The notes under the pieces: generated by a model
Told to the model about the DNA's origin: nothing
Seen by the model: the letters and a program-made list of their open reading frames with translations, nothing else
Databases searched by the model: none
In this document: one piece after another, positions 7,231 to 16,257 of the stretch
Position numbering within the stretch: the first letter of the stretch is position 1
Layout: every line of letters starts with the position of its first letter
Translations under genes and position numbers: made by a program
DNA from: Lachnospiraceae bacterium
Lineage (GTDB): Bacteria > Bacillota > Clostridia > Lachnospirales > Lachnospiraceae
Assembly (NCBI GenBank): GCA_017478245.1
Contig: JAFVDW010000003.1
Coordinates: 1-57,862, forward strand
Direction of reading: 5' to 3'
DNA: 57,862 nucleotides

Positions 7231-10200
7231 TCAGTTCGTATGATTGGTTCGATATCTAATGATATTCATCAGGTATCGAATATTATTGCGCAAACGATAT
7301 GCACTCAATTCTCCACTTTTTACCGCCTGCAAAATCGGCTTCACATAGGTATCGTCCTCCGAACCCGGTGTCATCCAACAATTTCCGGCGGCAACCGCGG
7401 AAGGAATATCAACCGTATCATAGCTGTTCCAGTCTGTCATGATAAATCCGTCAAAACCAAATTCATTTCGGAAGATACCAATCAGTAATTCCTCATCCTC
7501 TGCTGCAAAAACGCCATTCAGCGCATTGTAACCGGTCATAATCGTATCCGGTTTCTGCACATCAAAAGCAATTTCAAAAGCTCGCAGGTAGATTTCTCTG
7601 AGTGCACGTTGTGATACAATACTCTGGTTCCTTTTGCGGCTTGCTTCACTGTTGTTACAAACCACATGCTTCATGCTGGCGGATATGCTCAAATCTTCCA
7701 ATCCTTTACACTGATGTCCTGCCATCAACCCGGTCAGCAGCGGATCTTCGCTGAAATATTCAGGGTGTCTTCCACATAATGGATTCCGATGAATATTCAT
7801 TGCAGTTGCCAAGATCATCTGAATGTCATTGTCTTTCGCTTCCTCAGCAATTACCCGCCCCACCTCATATGCAAGATGCTTATCCCAGCTTGCACAAAGC
7901 AGATTGCTACATGGCATACCGATGTTACTATGATTGACATTCACCCCACTATTTCCATCTGCACAGGCAAAATAAGGGATATCTTTGTCTTTCAGCCGAT
8001 AAATCTTACCTGCCTCCCCTTTCTGGTGCATGCCCCATCCGGCAGAAGCACAAACGGACATGCGTGCCAATTCTTCGAGCGACCAGGAATCTACTTCCGG
8101 CACATCCGGAACGTTTTTTTCATTTATATGGAGCCTTTCCGCCCTTGGCTGGAGTTCATGCACTCCGACTTTCATTCCCGAATGCTCTCCTCTCGGTTTG
8201 CTACCACTGTATTTTGACAGTCTTTCAAAGCTTATGTTTGGTTTGCAATAATTACCCACTGTACGGATTATCCGCGTGTCTAAAAGCTCTAGTTTTCCCA
8301 CCAAAGCCGCATCAGAGACCGCTCCTCCAAGATAAAAATGATATGTTCCTGCCTCTAACACCCAGGAAGAGGACTCTTCTTCAAAGCTTGCCAAATATTT
8401 CATCGGAACAACTAAGGTAACTGTTTCTCCCTCACCGGGCTGAAGTAATGCGGTCTTTTCAAATGCGACCAGCTGTCTTTCCGGCTTTTCAAGCGTCCCA
8501 TCCGGCATAGAAACATACAACGCCGCCACATCTTTACCGGAACAGTCGCCAATATTTTTTATATGCACCGGCACTTTCAATTCATTAACCGTCTCCATTC
8601 TCTGTTCGATAAAGGCAGACTCATTGCAGTTCTTTTCAAAAGCCGTATAAGATAATCCATGTCCAAACGGAAACGCCACCGGCTTTTTGAAGGTTTCAAA
8701 GTAACGATAGCCAACATAAATATCCTCTTCATAGCAGGTATCCACCCATATATCATGATCCGCGTCCAACGCTTCCTCAGGTGTTTTCGGCTGATAGAAA
8801 TTTGCCGAGGAAGGTATATCCCAGTAATCACAGCTCCATGTATCTGGAAGCTTTCCACTGGGATTTACCTTACCGCACAGGATGTCAGAGAGTGCCTGTG
8901 CCCCCAACATTCCCGGAAATCCACACCAGATAGCCGCCTCGATTCCATATTCTTGAAGCCATCTGACATCCATCGGATATCCGCTATTGATGACAGCAAT
9001 CACATGCGCATAATGATCTGTAAGTCGGGCAATTTCTCTCTTCTCCTCCTCGCTCAAATAATATTCCCCCGCATAAGCATTATTATCGTAATTCTCTCCG
9101 GATGCACGGCTGATCACAATCATAGCCATAGCTGCCTCCGGACTCAATGTAAATCCGTTTTGTTCCAATGCGGTCTGCAGGCGCACAATATATCTGGGAT
9201 TAATCTTACCCGCGCCTACGGCACTGACACGAAACTGCTCCGTACCGGACACATAGATAGGCTGTGCATTTACTGGAAGAAGTTCATTGTCATTTTTTAA
9301 CAGAACTATACTTTCCGAAGCCGCCCGGAACGCCACCTCGTCATGCTCCGCGTACGCCGGATCCGGCAGCATCTGCTTCTGCGTCCGAAAGCGCACATCA
9401 GCCGGTTCAATTGTCAAGTCATCCTCATCCACAAACCCCTCCAGATGAAGCGAGTACTCCCGATCGTATTCCTTACAGATATCCCGGACAAAGACTCCCA
9501 GAATCTGAATGCCACCCGCTGCGCTGACTGATACAAATTCATAGGGACACTCTGTCTCCCCATAGGTTACACTGCCTCCATGGTCTTCCTTCATGGTCTT
9601 ACTGAACTGAAGAAGAATACATCCGGAAAAACGATGATCCAGCATATACATCGGTCCGTCCACATCATCAATGTTGTAATCCTCCATCATCCTCCCCACA
9701 CTGACCGTTGCGGGTGTCGTATGAGGATCTGCCGGAATATATGTCGGCTCTTTTCCATTGGCAATGTCAATCACGGCTTCCATCAATTCTTTTTGCCCTT
9801 CCGGCAGCATTTCCCGAACCTGAGCTGCTGTCATGGCAACGATATAATCAGATGCAGGCGGCTGCATCATCTGGGGCATCATTTTCTCTAAAAATGTACG
9901 AACCTCCTCTTTTTGAAGTAACTCAGTTATTGTCGATTCCATGACAAACATATGGCTTTGGCTCCTTTTGTTCCAGATTCTGGCGATTGCATACAAGCTC
10001 GGTTTCGGTGTCCGAATCTGTGTGCTACGATCTACCGCAATCAGTCCAAATGTCTTCTGAAAGCCCTGCTGCCACTCAAAATTATCAAACAAAGACCAAT
10101 GCAGATAACCAATCACCGGAATTCCTTCTGCCACCATTTCCTTGAGATCGCTTAATACCCTTTCAATAAATTGAACACGGTCTTTATCCTCTGATGTAGC

Positions 10201-11214
10201 CACTCCGTTCTCTGTAATCAGAATCGGTTTTTTCAGTTCTGATGCCACACGTCGCACCACATGACCCATAGCCTGTGGATAGAATTCATACCCCATCTGT
10301 GTTGTCTTAGCCCCCTCCGGAACCGGTAGTTCACTGTCTTTTCCTGCAAGCATTCTGGTGTAATTCTGAACACCGATAAAATCATCTTCCTGAAGATAAG
10401 GCAGATAATGGGTAAACTCTTCCTCCCACTGTGATCTCGCATATGCCTCTCCGCCTTCTGCCGGCTGAATATCATGAAGAGAAAGTGTCAGTCCCACCTT
10501 CAAGTGCGGACATGCTTTTTTCATGGCCGTACGGGCTGCCTGATGCGCTTTCATAATCAATACATCTCCGTCTGGCGTGCATGCACTTAGGAAAGTATTG
10601 ACCGCCTCCACTCCTCCAAATGCTTCCCGTTCCTCTCGTTGACTGATCTGATACTCCTCCGGAAGTTCCAAATTGACTCCCACTTGAAGGTTTACTCCCA
10701 TAGCCTTTGCGAGCATCCGGATAATTGCCGCCATCTGCAGGCGCATATTTGCCTCATTGATGGTGCACACATACTCCATATCATCTCCCAGTTCCCCTGC
10801 GATGTACGCACAGTAAGCTGCAAAATATTCTACGACCTTTTCATTCTCCCAGCCGCCTTCCTCAATCAGCCATTTTGGGGAAGAGAAATGATGCATTGTC
10901 ACTACCGGTGTAATACCGTTTTCCTTGCAGCAAGCAAGCACCTCACGATAGTGTTCCGTTTCTTCTCTGTTATAGCTTCCCTTTATCTGCTCGATTCTCG
11001 CCCACTCAATCGAAAAGCGATAGGCGTTCAGTCCGGCTTCCTTCAACATCCGGATATCTTCCTCAAAACGGTTATAATGATCTACAGCATCCCCGGATGG
11101 CTCCAGAAAGGATGTGTGCGGTAACTGTTCGATTGTCCAAAAATCACTGTAACGGTTGTTACCCTCTACCTGGTAGGCTGCTGTAGAAGCCCCTAACATA
11201 AATTGTTGACTCAT
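7231..11214 (-). CDS. GH1-GH3 fusion beta-glycosidase with permuted GH3 module
   Basis: A single frame of 1327 codons. Residue numbers below count from an upstream ATG at 11235. The better start is ATG 8 (11214), with AAGGAG 7 nt upstream. Residues 10-425 are a GH1 domain: acid/base E161 in TINEAN (normally NEP, so Pro is Ala) and nucleophile E342 in ITENG. From about 430 a GH3 enzyme follows with its modules permuted: the alpha/beta sandwich domain (LKNDNELLPV onward), then a fibronectin-III-like domain (about 930-1010), and last the TIM barrel with the KHVVCNN motif and nucleophile Asp in GFIMTDWNS. Permuted GH3 enzymes are known from Butyrivibrio fibrisolvens and Ruminococcus albus. There is no signal peptide, so it probably hydrolyses imported beta-glucosides. 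A sugar-symporter remnant lies directly upstream. Confidence 0.9.
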   Translation of the reverse strand: MSQQFMLGASTAAYQVEGNNRYSDFWTIEQLPHTSFLEPSGDAVDHYNRFEEDIRMLKEAGLNAYRFSIEWARIEQIKGSYNREETEHYREVLACCKENGITPVVTMHHFSSPKWLIEEGGWENEKVVEYFAAYCAYIAGELGDDMEYVCTINEANMRLQMAAIIRMLAKAMGVNLQVGVNLELPEEYQISQREEREAFGGVEAVNTFLSACTPDGDVLIMKAHQAARTAMKKACPHLKVGLTLSLHDIQPAEGGEAYARSQWEEEFTHYLPYLQEDDFIGVQNYTRMLAGKDSELPVPEGAKTTQMGYEFYPQAMGHVVRRVASELKKPILITENGVATSEDKDRVQFIERVLSDLKEMVAEGIPVIGYLHWSLFDNFEWQQGFQKTFGLIAVDRSTQIRTPKPSLYAIARIWNKRSQSHMFVMESTITELLQKEEVRTFLEKMMPQMMQPPASDYIVAMTAAQVREMLPEGQKELMEAVIDIANGKEPTYIPADPHTTPATVSVGRMMEDYNIDDVDGPMYMLDHRFSGCILLQFSKTMKEDHGGSVTYGETECPYEFVSVSAAGGIQILGVFVRDICKEYDREYSLHLEGFVDEDDLTIEPADVRFRTQKQMLPDPAYAEHDEVAFRAASESIVLLKNDNELLPVNAQPIYVSGTEQFRVSAVGAGKINPRYIVRLQTALEQNGFTLSPEAAMAMIVISRASGENYDNNAYAGEYYLSEEEKREIARLTDHYAHVIAVINSGYPMDVRWLQEYGIEAAIWCGFPGMLGAQALSDILCGKVNPSGKLPDTWSCDYWDIPSSANFYQPKTPEEALDADHDIWVDTCYEEDIYVGYRYFETFKKPVAFPFGHGLSYTAFEKNCNESAFIEQRMETVNELKVPVHIKNIGDCSGKDVAALYVSMPDGTLEKPERQLVAFEKTALLQPGEGETVTLVVPMKYLASFEEESSSWVLEAGTYHFYLGGAVSDAALVGKLELLDTRIIRTVGNYCKPNISFERLSKYSGSKPRGEHSGMKVGVHELQPRAERLHINEKNVPDVPEVDSWSLEELARMSVCASAGWGMHQKGEAGKIYRLKDKDIPYFACADGNSGVNVNHSNIGMPCSNLLCASWDKHLAYEVGRVIAEEAKDNDIQMILATAMNIHRNPLCGRHPEYFSEDPLLTGLMAGHQCKGLEDLSISASMKHVVCNNSEASRKRNQSIVSQRALREIYLRAFEIAFDVQKPDTIMTGYNALNGVFAAEDEELLIGIFRNEFGFDGFIMTDWNSYDTVDIPSAVAAGNCWMTPGSEDDTYVKPILQAVKSGELSAYRLRNNIRYLMNIIRYRTNHTN

Positions 11215-11257
11215 AATCTTCTCCTTTTCATTCAAACTGCCAAATCACCGTTACTTT

Positions 11258-11479
11258 TCACTCTCGTTTCTCCAACTCCGCTTCAATTTCCGGCAGTTTT
11301 CTATCCAACGATTTATAAACCAACGTGCAGATAAGCATGACCACCATGGCTGCCATCGGAACAAAACTGTAAAGAACACGAATCATATGCAATGCACCCG
11401 TACTTTGGACAGTCAGTTTTCCGTCATAGCCTCCACTGGTTTTCAAAAATTTAATTATGAATCGACTCGTCTGCCACAG
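11258..11479 (-). pseudogene. C-terminal remnant of a GPH-family sugar:cation symporter
   Basis: An open frame of about 73 codons (after a stop at 11480-11482; TTG at 11446 possible) encodes what looks like the last membrane helix and tail of a melibiose-type transporter: GGYDGKLTVQS, then a hydrophobic helix (FVPMAAMVVMLICTLVY), then the characteristic end KSLDRKLPEIEAELEKRE. The other roughly 85 percent of a symporter is absent; the metal-ATPase gene ends only 20 bp upstream. It is 43 bp ahead of the glycosidase, so a transporter-glycosidase operon was probably truncated by deletion. Confidence 0.7.
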
Positions 11480-11499
11480 TCATAGTTTGCGGACACGCA

Positions 11500-13593
11500 C
11501 TAAATATCCGTCAACAAATTTTCCATACTCTTTAAACTAATCAGCAGGGTGGAAGAATTGTGCAAGAGTGCCGACGTGGTTGGTGCAAGCACACCCGCCA
11601 CACCAAGCAGGATCAGTCCGGTATTAAAGCCTACAATCAATCTATAATTCTTCTGAATACGCTTCATCAGGGCATTGCTGATTGCCTTCAAGGTCACAAT
11701 CTGGTACAGATCATCCGCTCCCACCATAATATCAGCAATCTCTCTGGCTATCTGTGCACCATCGCTGATGGCAATCCCAACATCTGCCGCAGACAGTGCC
11801 GGAGAATCATTGATACCGTCTCCGATCATGACTACCGTCTTGCCATCTGCCTTCTGCTGTTCTATGAACCTGGCTTTATCCTCCGGCAGCACTCCGGAAC
11901 GGTAGGAATCTACCCCTACCTCCGCTGCAATCCTGCGGGCAGCATGTTCACTGTCACCGGTCATCATCACAATATTGGAGATGCCCAGGCTCCGCAACGC
12001 CTCCACTACCTCTCTCGCATCCTCTCTGACCGGATCTTCAATACAAAGCACTGCCTCCAACACATTATCGATTGCCAGATATAATCTGGAATACTCCTTC
12101 GGCAACGCTTTATACCGCTCTTTCATACTGTTACGCACTACACACTTCTCATCCTCAAATACGAAATGATGACTGCCGATAATCACACGCTTATCGTTAA
12201 TGGAGGATACAATCCCATGTGCCACCACATATTCCACCTGGGAATGCATCTCCTCATGCTCCAAGCCTTTCGCCTGTGCCGCTTCCACCACAGCCTTCGC
12301 CATGGAATGGGGAAAATGCTCTTCCAGACATGCAGCAATCCGTAGCAGCTCATCCGGCTGTCTCTCGCCGAAGGAAATCACGTCTACCACCGTGGGATGT
12401 GCCTTCGTCAGGGTTCCGGTCTTGTCAAAGACAATGGTATCTGCCTGTGCCAGCGACTCTAAAAATTTGCCGCCCTTGACTGTCACCTGATGGTTGCTTG
12501 CCTCGCGGATTGCCGACAACACGGATATGGGCATCGCCAGTTTCAACGCACAGGAATAATCTACCATCAGCACCGCTACCGCCTTAGTCACATTTTGCGT
12601 GAGCAGCCAGGTCAATGCTGAACCGCCCAAGGTGTAAGGTACCAACCGATCTGCCAGATGCTCTGCCTTGCTTTCCAACGCAGATTTTAGTTTCTCTGAT
12701 TCCTCAATCATGGATACAATCTGTTCAAATTTACTGGAGCCGGTATCCATCTTGACACGGATAGTCAACTCCCCTTCCTCTAGAACGGTTCCTGCATAGA
12801 CGTATCCCTCTATCGTTTTGTGCACCGGTACAGACTCGCCGGTAAGAGATGCCTGATTCACCATGGCATCCCCCTTAGTCACCTCTCCATCAAAGGGAAT
12901 CACATTCCCCATATGGACTACTACTTCATCTCCTTGTGCAATCTCCCCCACGGGCACCAGTATCTCCTGTCCATCCCGTACAAGCCATGCCTTCTCCACC
13001 TGCAAGGAGAGGCTCCTTGCCAGATCCTCCACGGATTTTTTATGCGTCCACTCCTCCAGAATCTCGCCGATTCCCAACAGGAACATAATCGAACTCGCCG
13101 TATTATAATCCTGTCTGAGCACTGATACCGCCACCGCTGTGCCATCCAACACCGGTACTTCAATCTTTTTATGCCACAGACTCTTAAGTCCTGCCCATAC
13201 ATAAGGCACTGCTTTCACCGTCGTGATCACACTGCGGATAGACATGGGCAAAAAAAGCTTCTCTCCGGCACGGAGTACCACGCGATTCACTAATTTCTCC
13301 CAGTATTCCGCATTCAATTCTCTGCCTGAATTCTGTAGGAAGATATCCGGTACCTCCACCTCTTCATATCGAAACTTTTGCAGAGCCTCCAAAAGCTCCG
13401 TCCGTTCTCCTTCATATACGATGGCAGCGTCTGCAGTGCGCTCATACACTTTGGCAGATATCACGCCCGGCAAGGTGGTAATATAGTATTGCAGGCTATC
13501 CGCCTGTGCGAAGGACATGTCCTTCTGGATGACGTGAATGCGGAGACGTCCTTTGATTTCATGCTTGATAATAAATTTCATACTGCCTCTCAT
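11500..13593 (-). CDS. P1B-like heavy-metal-translocating P-type ATPase
   Basis: 697 residues from the ATG at 13593 (AGGAG, 7-nt spacer). The N-terminal domain begins KHEIKGRLRIHV, a metal-domain-like fold without the CxxC metal site. The actuator motif TGES is at about 251-254 and the phosphorylation motif DKTGT starts at D390. The hinge motif GDGINDSPAL is present. The membrane motif that sets metal specificity is SCALK (S347-C348-A349) instead of the usual CPx or SPC, so the metal cannot be predicted. The membrane region has fewer obvious helices than CopA. The small gene just upstream (DUF6110-like) is probably a functional partner. A 13-bp hairpin separates the two genes. Confidence 0.88.
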   Translation of the reverse strand: MRGSMKFIIKHEIKGRLRIHVIQKDMSFAQADSLQYYITTLPGVISAKVYERTADAAIVYEGERTELLEALQKFRYEEVEVPDIFLQNSGRELNAEYWEKLVNRVVLRAGEKLFLPMSIRSVITTVKAVPYVWAGLKSLWHKKIEVPVLDGTAVAVSVLRQDYNTASSIMFLLGIGEILEEWTHKKSVEDLARSLSLQVEKAWLVRDGQEILVPVGEIAQGDEVVVHMGNVIPFDGEVTKGDAMVNQASLTGESVPVHKTIEGYVYAGTVLEEGELTIRVKMDTGSSKFEQIVSMIEESEKLKSALESKAEHLADRLVPYTLGGSALTWLLTQNVTKAVAVLMVDYSCALKLAMPISVLSAIREASNHQVTVKGGKFLESLAQADTIVFDKTGTLTKAHPTVVDVISFGERQPDELLRIAACLEEHFPHSMAKAVVEAAQAKGLEHEEMHSQVEYVVAHGIVSSINDKRVIIGSHHFVFEDEKCVVRNSMKERYKALPKEYSRLYLAIDNVLEAVLCIEDPVREDAREVVEALRSLGISNIVMMTGDSEHAARRIAAEVGVDSYRSGVLPEDKARFIEQQKADGKTVVMIGDGINDSPALSAADVGIAISDGAQIAREIADIMVGADDLYQIVTLKAISNALMKRIQKNYRLIVGFNTGLILLGVAGVLAPTTSALLHNSSTLLISLKSMENLLTDI

Positions 13594-13650
13594 TCTGCCG
13601 CTCCTGCGGCTCGTAAGAATCATGTATCATACGATAATCATCGAATGTAC

Positions 13651-13685
13651 AAATGAGCACCTGCATCATCTACAGGTGCTCATTT
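13651..13685 (-). terminator. Strong hairpin between the small partner gene and the metal ATPase
   Basis: AAATGAGCACCTG (13651-13663) and CAGGTGCTCATTT (13673-13685) form a perfect 13-bp stem with a 9-nt loop, 2 bp after the stop of the small gene. The T-run on either side is short, so partial termination or transcript stabilisation is as likely as full termination. Confidence 0.6.
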
Positions 13686-13687
13686 GA

Positions 13688-13948
13688 TCATTCTCCAATC
13701 TCTGTTTCCTCAGCCGCTCTCTCTTCATTCATCTGCTTTGCTTCTGCGTAAATGTCCTCTGCATTCTCCTGAATAATCGCTGCACGATCCATCACGCAAT
13801 CCTTAGCCCGAAGCGTTGCTGCTGTCACATGTGTGTATACCTTTTTGGCATCCTTACTGGACAGTGCCTTGATACCTGCAGTACCGAACAACACGCCTGC
13901 TGCAAAAATACATGTCTTGGTAGAGTCCCAGTTCTTAAAAAAGCTCAT
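13688..13948 (-). CDS. Small single-helix protein, DUF6110-like, partner of the metal ATPase
   Basis: 86 residues from the ATG at 13948 (GGGGG, 7-nt spacer); another ATG two codons earlier is too close to that site. One hydrophobic segment (TCIFAAGVLFGTAGIKAL) is followed by a charged helix rich in Ala/Glu/Lys. The pattern matches the small proteins (DUF6110) that accompany P-type ATPases of this kind in Firmicutes; this is recalled from family knowledge and not confirmed by search. It is the first gene of the operon, with its own promoter at 14018-14046. Confidence 0.7.
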   Translation of the reverse strand: MSFFKNWDSTKTCIFAAGVLFGTAGIKALSSKDAKKVYTHVTAATLRAKDCVMDRAAIIQENAEDIYAEAKQMNEERAAEETEIGE

Positions 13949-14017
13949 CTTCATACCCCCATTTACTTCATCTCTTTTGTCCTATTTTTCCGACGAGCGG
14001 AAGTCAGCTTCTCTTTT

Positions 14018-14046
14018 ATTATAGTCATTCCAAAACCATTTGTCTA
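14018..14046 (-). promoter_or_regulatory. Promoter of the metal-ATPase operon
   Basis: On the minus strand TAGACA (14046-14041) and a perfect TATAAT (14023-14018) are 17 bp apart. The leader to the first gene is about 60 nt. Confidence 0.7.
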
Positions 14047-14096
14047 TAGTATAAATTAAATTTCGTATGCTAATTTTGGTTAGACCATACTACCTT

Positions 14097-14471
14097 TTAT
14101 GCCTTCCAAAGACTGTGCAGGTTGCAGTATGCGTAGACTACTTCCACTTCCTCCCCTTCGCACAATGCAAAACATACCTTAGGCTCCTGTCCGGGAGCAA
14201 GCTCCTTTCTCTGTACACCGGCATTGGTCTGGAGTGCTACCCACTCAATATAATGTGCCTCCAGCATGGGATGCTCTACCTCGCCCACCGTCACATACAC
14301 CTTACCGTCCTTCACTTCATACGCCGGTACATGCTTCTCCACTGCGGCATCCGTGGTGCCCGGAACAAGCTCAGTCATCTTCTGTCCACAGCACATCACC
14401 GGTACCCCTTTGTCCTTTACCATTGTGATGATATTTCCACAATGCTCACATTTGTAAAATTTCACTTCCAT
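14097..14471 (-). CDS. dfx: Desulfoferrodoxin (superoxide reductase)
   Basis: 124 residues from the ATG at 14471 (AGGAGGG, 8-nt spacer). The N-terminal desulforedoxin domain carries C8, C11 and the pair C27-C28, which ligate the rubredoxin-like iron. The catalytic square-pyramidal iron site is complete: H47, H67, H73, C116 and H119 (CNLH). It reduces superoxide to peroxide without releasing oxygen, a typical defence of strict anaerobes. It lies 35 bp downstream of the PAS-GGDEF-EAL gene and may be co-transcribed with it. Confidence 0.95.
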   Translation of the reverse strand: MEVKFYKCEHCGNIITMVKDKGVPVMCCGQKMTELVPGTTDAAVEKHVPAYEVKDGKVYVTVGEVEHPMLEAHYIEWVALQTNAGVQRKELAPGQEPKVCFALCEGEEVEVVYAYCNLHSLWKA

Positions 14472-14506
14472 TTGATTTACCCTCCTATGTATCATAATAT
14501 ATTTAT

Positions 14507-16171
14507 TTACGAGAAATACTTTTCCATCATCTGCTCAAAAGAGATAGGACCTGCATAGTAATCTCCCTGCATACTGCTGATGGATAACTGCCTGAGTACC
14601 TTACTGAGTTCCTCTGTATTCACGCCTTTGATATTGACGTGCGTTCCTCTTGCCTTTACCATTCTGGCAAGGTATTCCAGAAGCTCTCTATCCTGCTCAT
14701 TATGCTCAATGCCTTCTACCAATTCACTATCAAAGCATATTACATCCGCCGACATCTTTTTCAGGAATCCGATAGAGTCCACGCCACTGCCAAAATCGTC
14801 AATAATTACTCGAATCTGGTGACTATGTAATTGTCCGATCACCATGCTGGAACGCTCTACATCCAGCAGTCTGCAGTCCTTCGTCAGCTTCAGGCAGAGG
14901 TTCCGGGCGGGAAAGCCCGTCTCGTGCAATGCCTGCAGCACACTGTCCACAAAGTAATCATCCTCCATCTGCACAGGGGATATATTCACCGCCAAAACAA
15001 ACTGGGTATCCTTCTCCACAAATTTCACTCCATCTGTCAGAGCCTGATGCAGTATCCAATCTCCCAATTCCTCAAACACAAAATCCCTCTCCAGAACAGG
15101 GATAAACGCCGGTGCACCTATGTTTCCATAGCGCTCATCCTGCCATTTGACACATGCTTCCACTCCCAACAGCCGTTCTCTGTGCGCACTGACAATCGGT
15201 TGATACTCCAATAAAAATCCCCTGCAATCATCCAGAATACTGTCGCGGATCGTACTAAGCACTTCCAGCGTTCCCTGGTCTTCATAATTGATGCTCCCAT
15301 TAAAATCTACCAATTCTCCATGCTTGCGCTGCTTAGATTCCCTATACGCATAATTGAGACAGGAATGAATGGTAGCGGCATCCGCACCTGCATCCTGGGT
15401 GGATATTAATCCGCCGTTTGCAACCAGAATATTCCGCACGCCATCCACACGGATTCCTCGTTGCAGCTTGATACGAACGGTATCATAGATTGCTGCCACT
15501 TCCTCTCTGGATACCTTGTCTGTCAGAATAGCAAAAGTAGCTCCATCCATTCGATATACTGTTCCACGTTCCTTTACGGTCTCCTGCAACAGCCATGCGA
15601 TTTCCTGCAGGACACGATTACCGTAGGTATATCCATAGACCTGATTGATTTCAGACAGCTTGCTGATTCCCACCAATAGGGTCACAGTCTTCTTGTCCGC
15701 TTTCATCAGCTCTGTCAAATCCTCATAATACCCATTCTTATTGCGTAGCACTGTCACCGGATCCGTGTTCTCCGTAAGTCCCTGATTGATCATGACACCC
15801 CCGATCAGACTGGGACTGCCCTCAGCGTCTCGAAGCACTGCCCCCATCACACGGAAATTGACATATGTTCCCTCCTTCGTCCGCACGCGATAGTTCAGAT
15901 CATAGGTCTGTCTCTCCCCGGTGACAAGCGGTGTCATCACATCCATATAACGTTTGCGATCCTCCGGATGCACATAATCATTCCAATCCATGGAACCGTT
16001 GCGTATATACTCTCCGGAAAGTCCAAACAGCTCCACCGCACTGGGAGACCATCTGGTCGTATCTCCCTGCACATGCATTACATTGGCAATATTACCTCCC
16101 GAAAGCATAGTGAACGCATCAAATACATCGTCCAACATCTGTTTATACTTGGGGTCCATATCAACTGTCAT
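14507..16171 (-). CDS. PAS-GGDEF-EAL protein with degenerate catalytic motifs
   Basis: 554 residues from the ATG at 16171 (AAAGAGG, 6-nt spacer); an upstream TTG at 16237 is possible. A PAS domain (about 15-130) is followed by a GGDEF domain in which the signature reads MDGAT, and an EAL domain reading EACVKW. In the EAL domain the metal-binding E-x-T-E segment is KLTKD, and the later GVET-type motif is GVNTE, while NISP and IDDFGSG are kept. Both c-di-GMP synthesis and hydrolysis are therefore probably lost, leaving a ligand-binding or protein-interaction role. It follows the hybrid kinase gene and is likely its operon partner. Confidence 0.85.
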   Translation of the reverse strand: MTVDMDPKYKQMLDDVFDAFTMLSGGNIANVMHVQGDTTRWSPSAVELFGLSGEYIRNGSMDWNDYVHPEDRKRYMDVMTPLVTGERQTYDLNYRVRTKEGTYVNFRVMGAVLRDAEGSPSLIGGVMINQGLTENTDPVTVLRNKNGYYEDLTELMKADKKTVTLLVGISKLSEINQVYGYTYGNRVLQEIAWLLQETVKERGTVYRMDGATFAILTDKVSREEVAAIYDTVRIKLQRGIRVDGVRNILVANGGLISTQDAGADAATIHSCLNYAYRESKQRKHGELVDFNGSINYEDQGTLEVLSTIRDSILDDCRGFLLEYQPIVSAHRERLLGVEACVKWQDERYGNIGAPAFIPVLERDFVFEELGDWILHQALTDGVKFVEKDTQFVLAVNISPVQMEDDYFVDSVLQALHETGFPARNLCLKLTKDCRLLDVERSSMVIGQLHSHQIRVIIDDFGSGVDSIGFLKKMSADVICFDSELVEGIEHNEQDRELLEYLARMVKARGTHVNIKGVNTEELSKVLRQLSISSMQGDYYAGPISFEQMMEKYFS

Positions 16172-16257
16172 CGCCATCCTCTTTTCTGCGTTGCTTTTAA
16201 TGGTTTCAGGTTTGTGAATGCAACGCGGACACAACAACCCTATCTTTTATATCAGCT

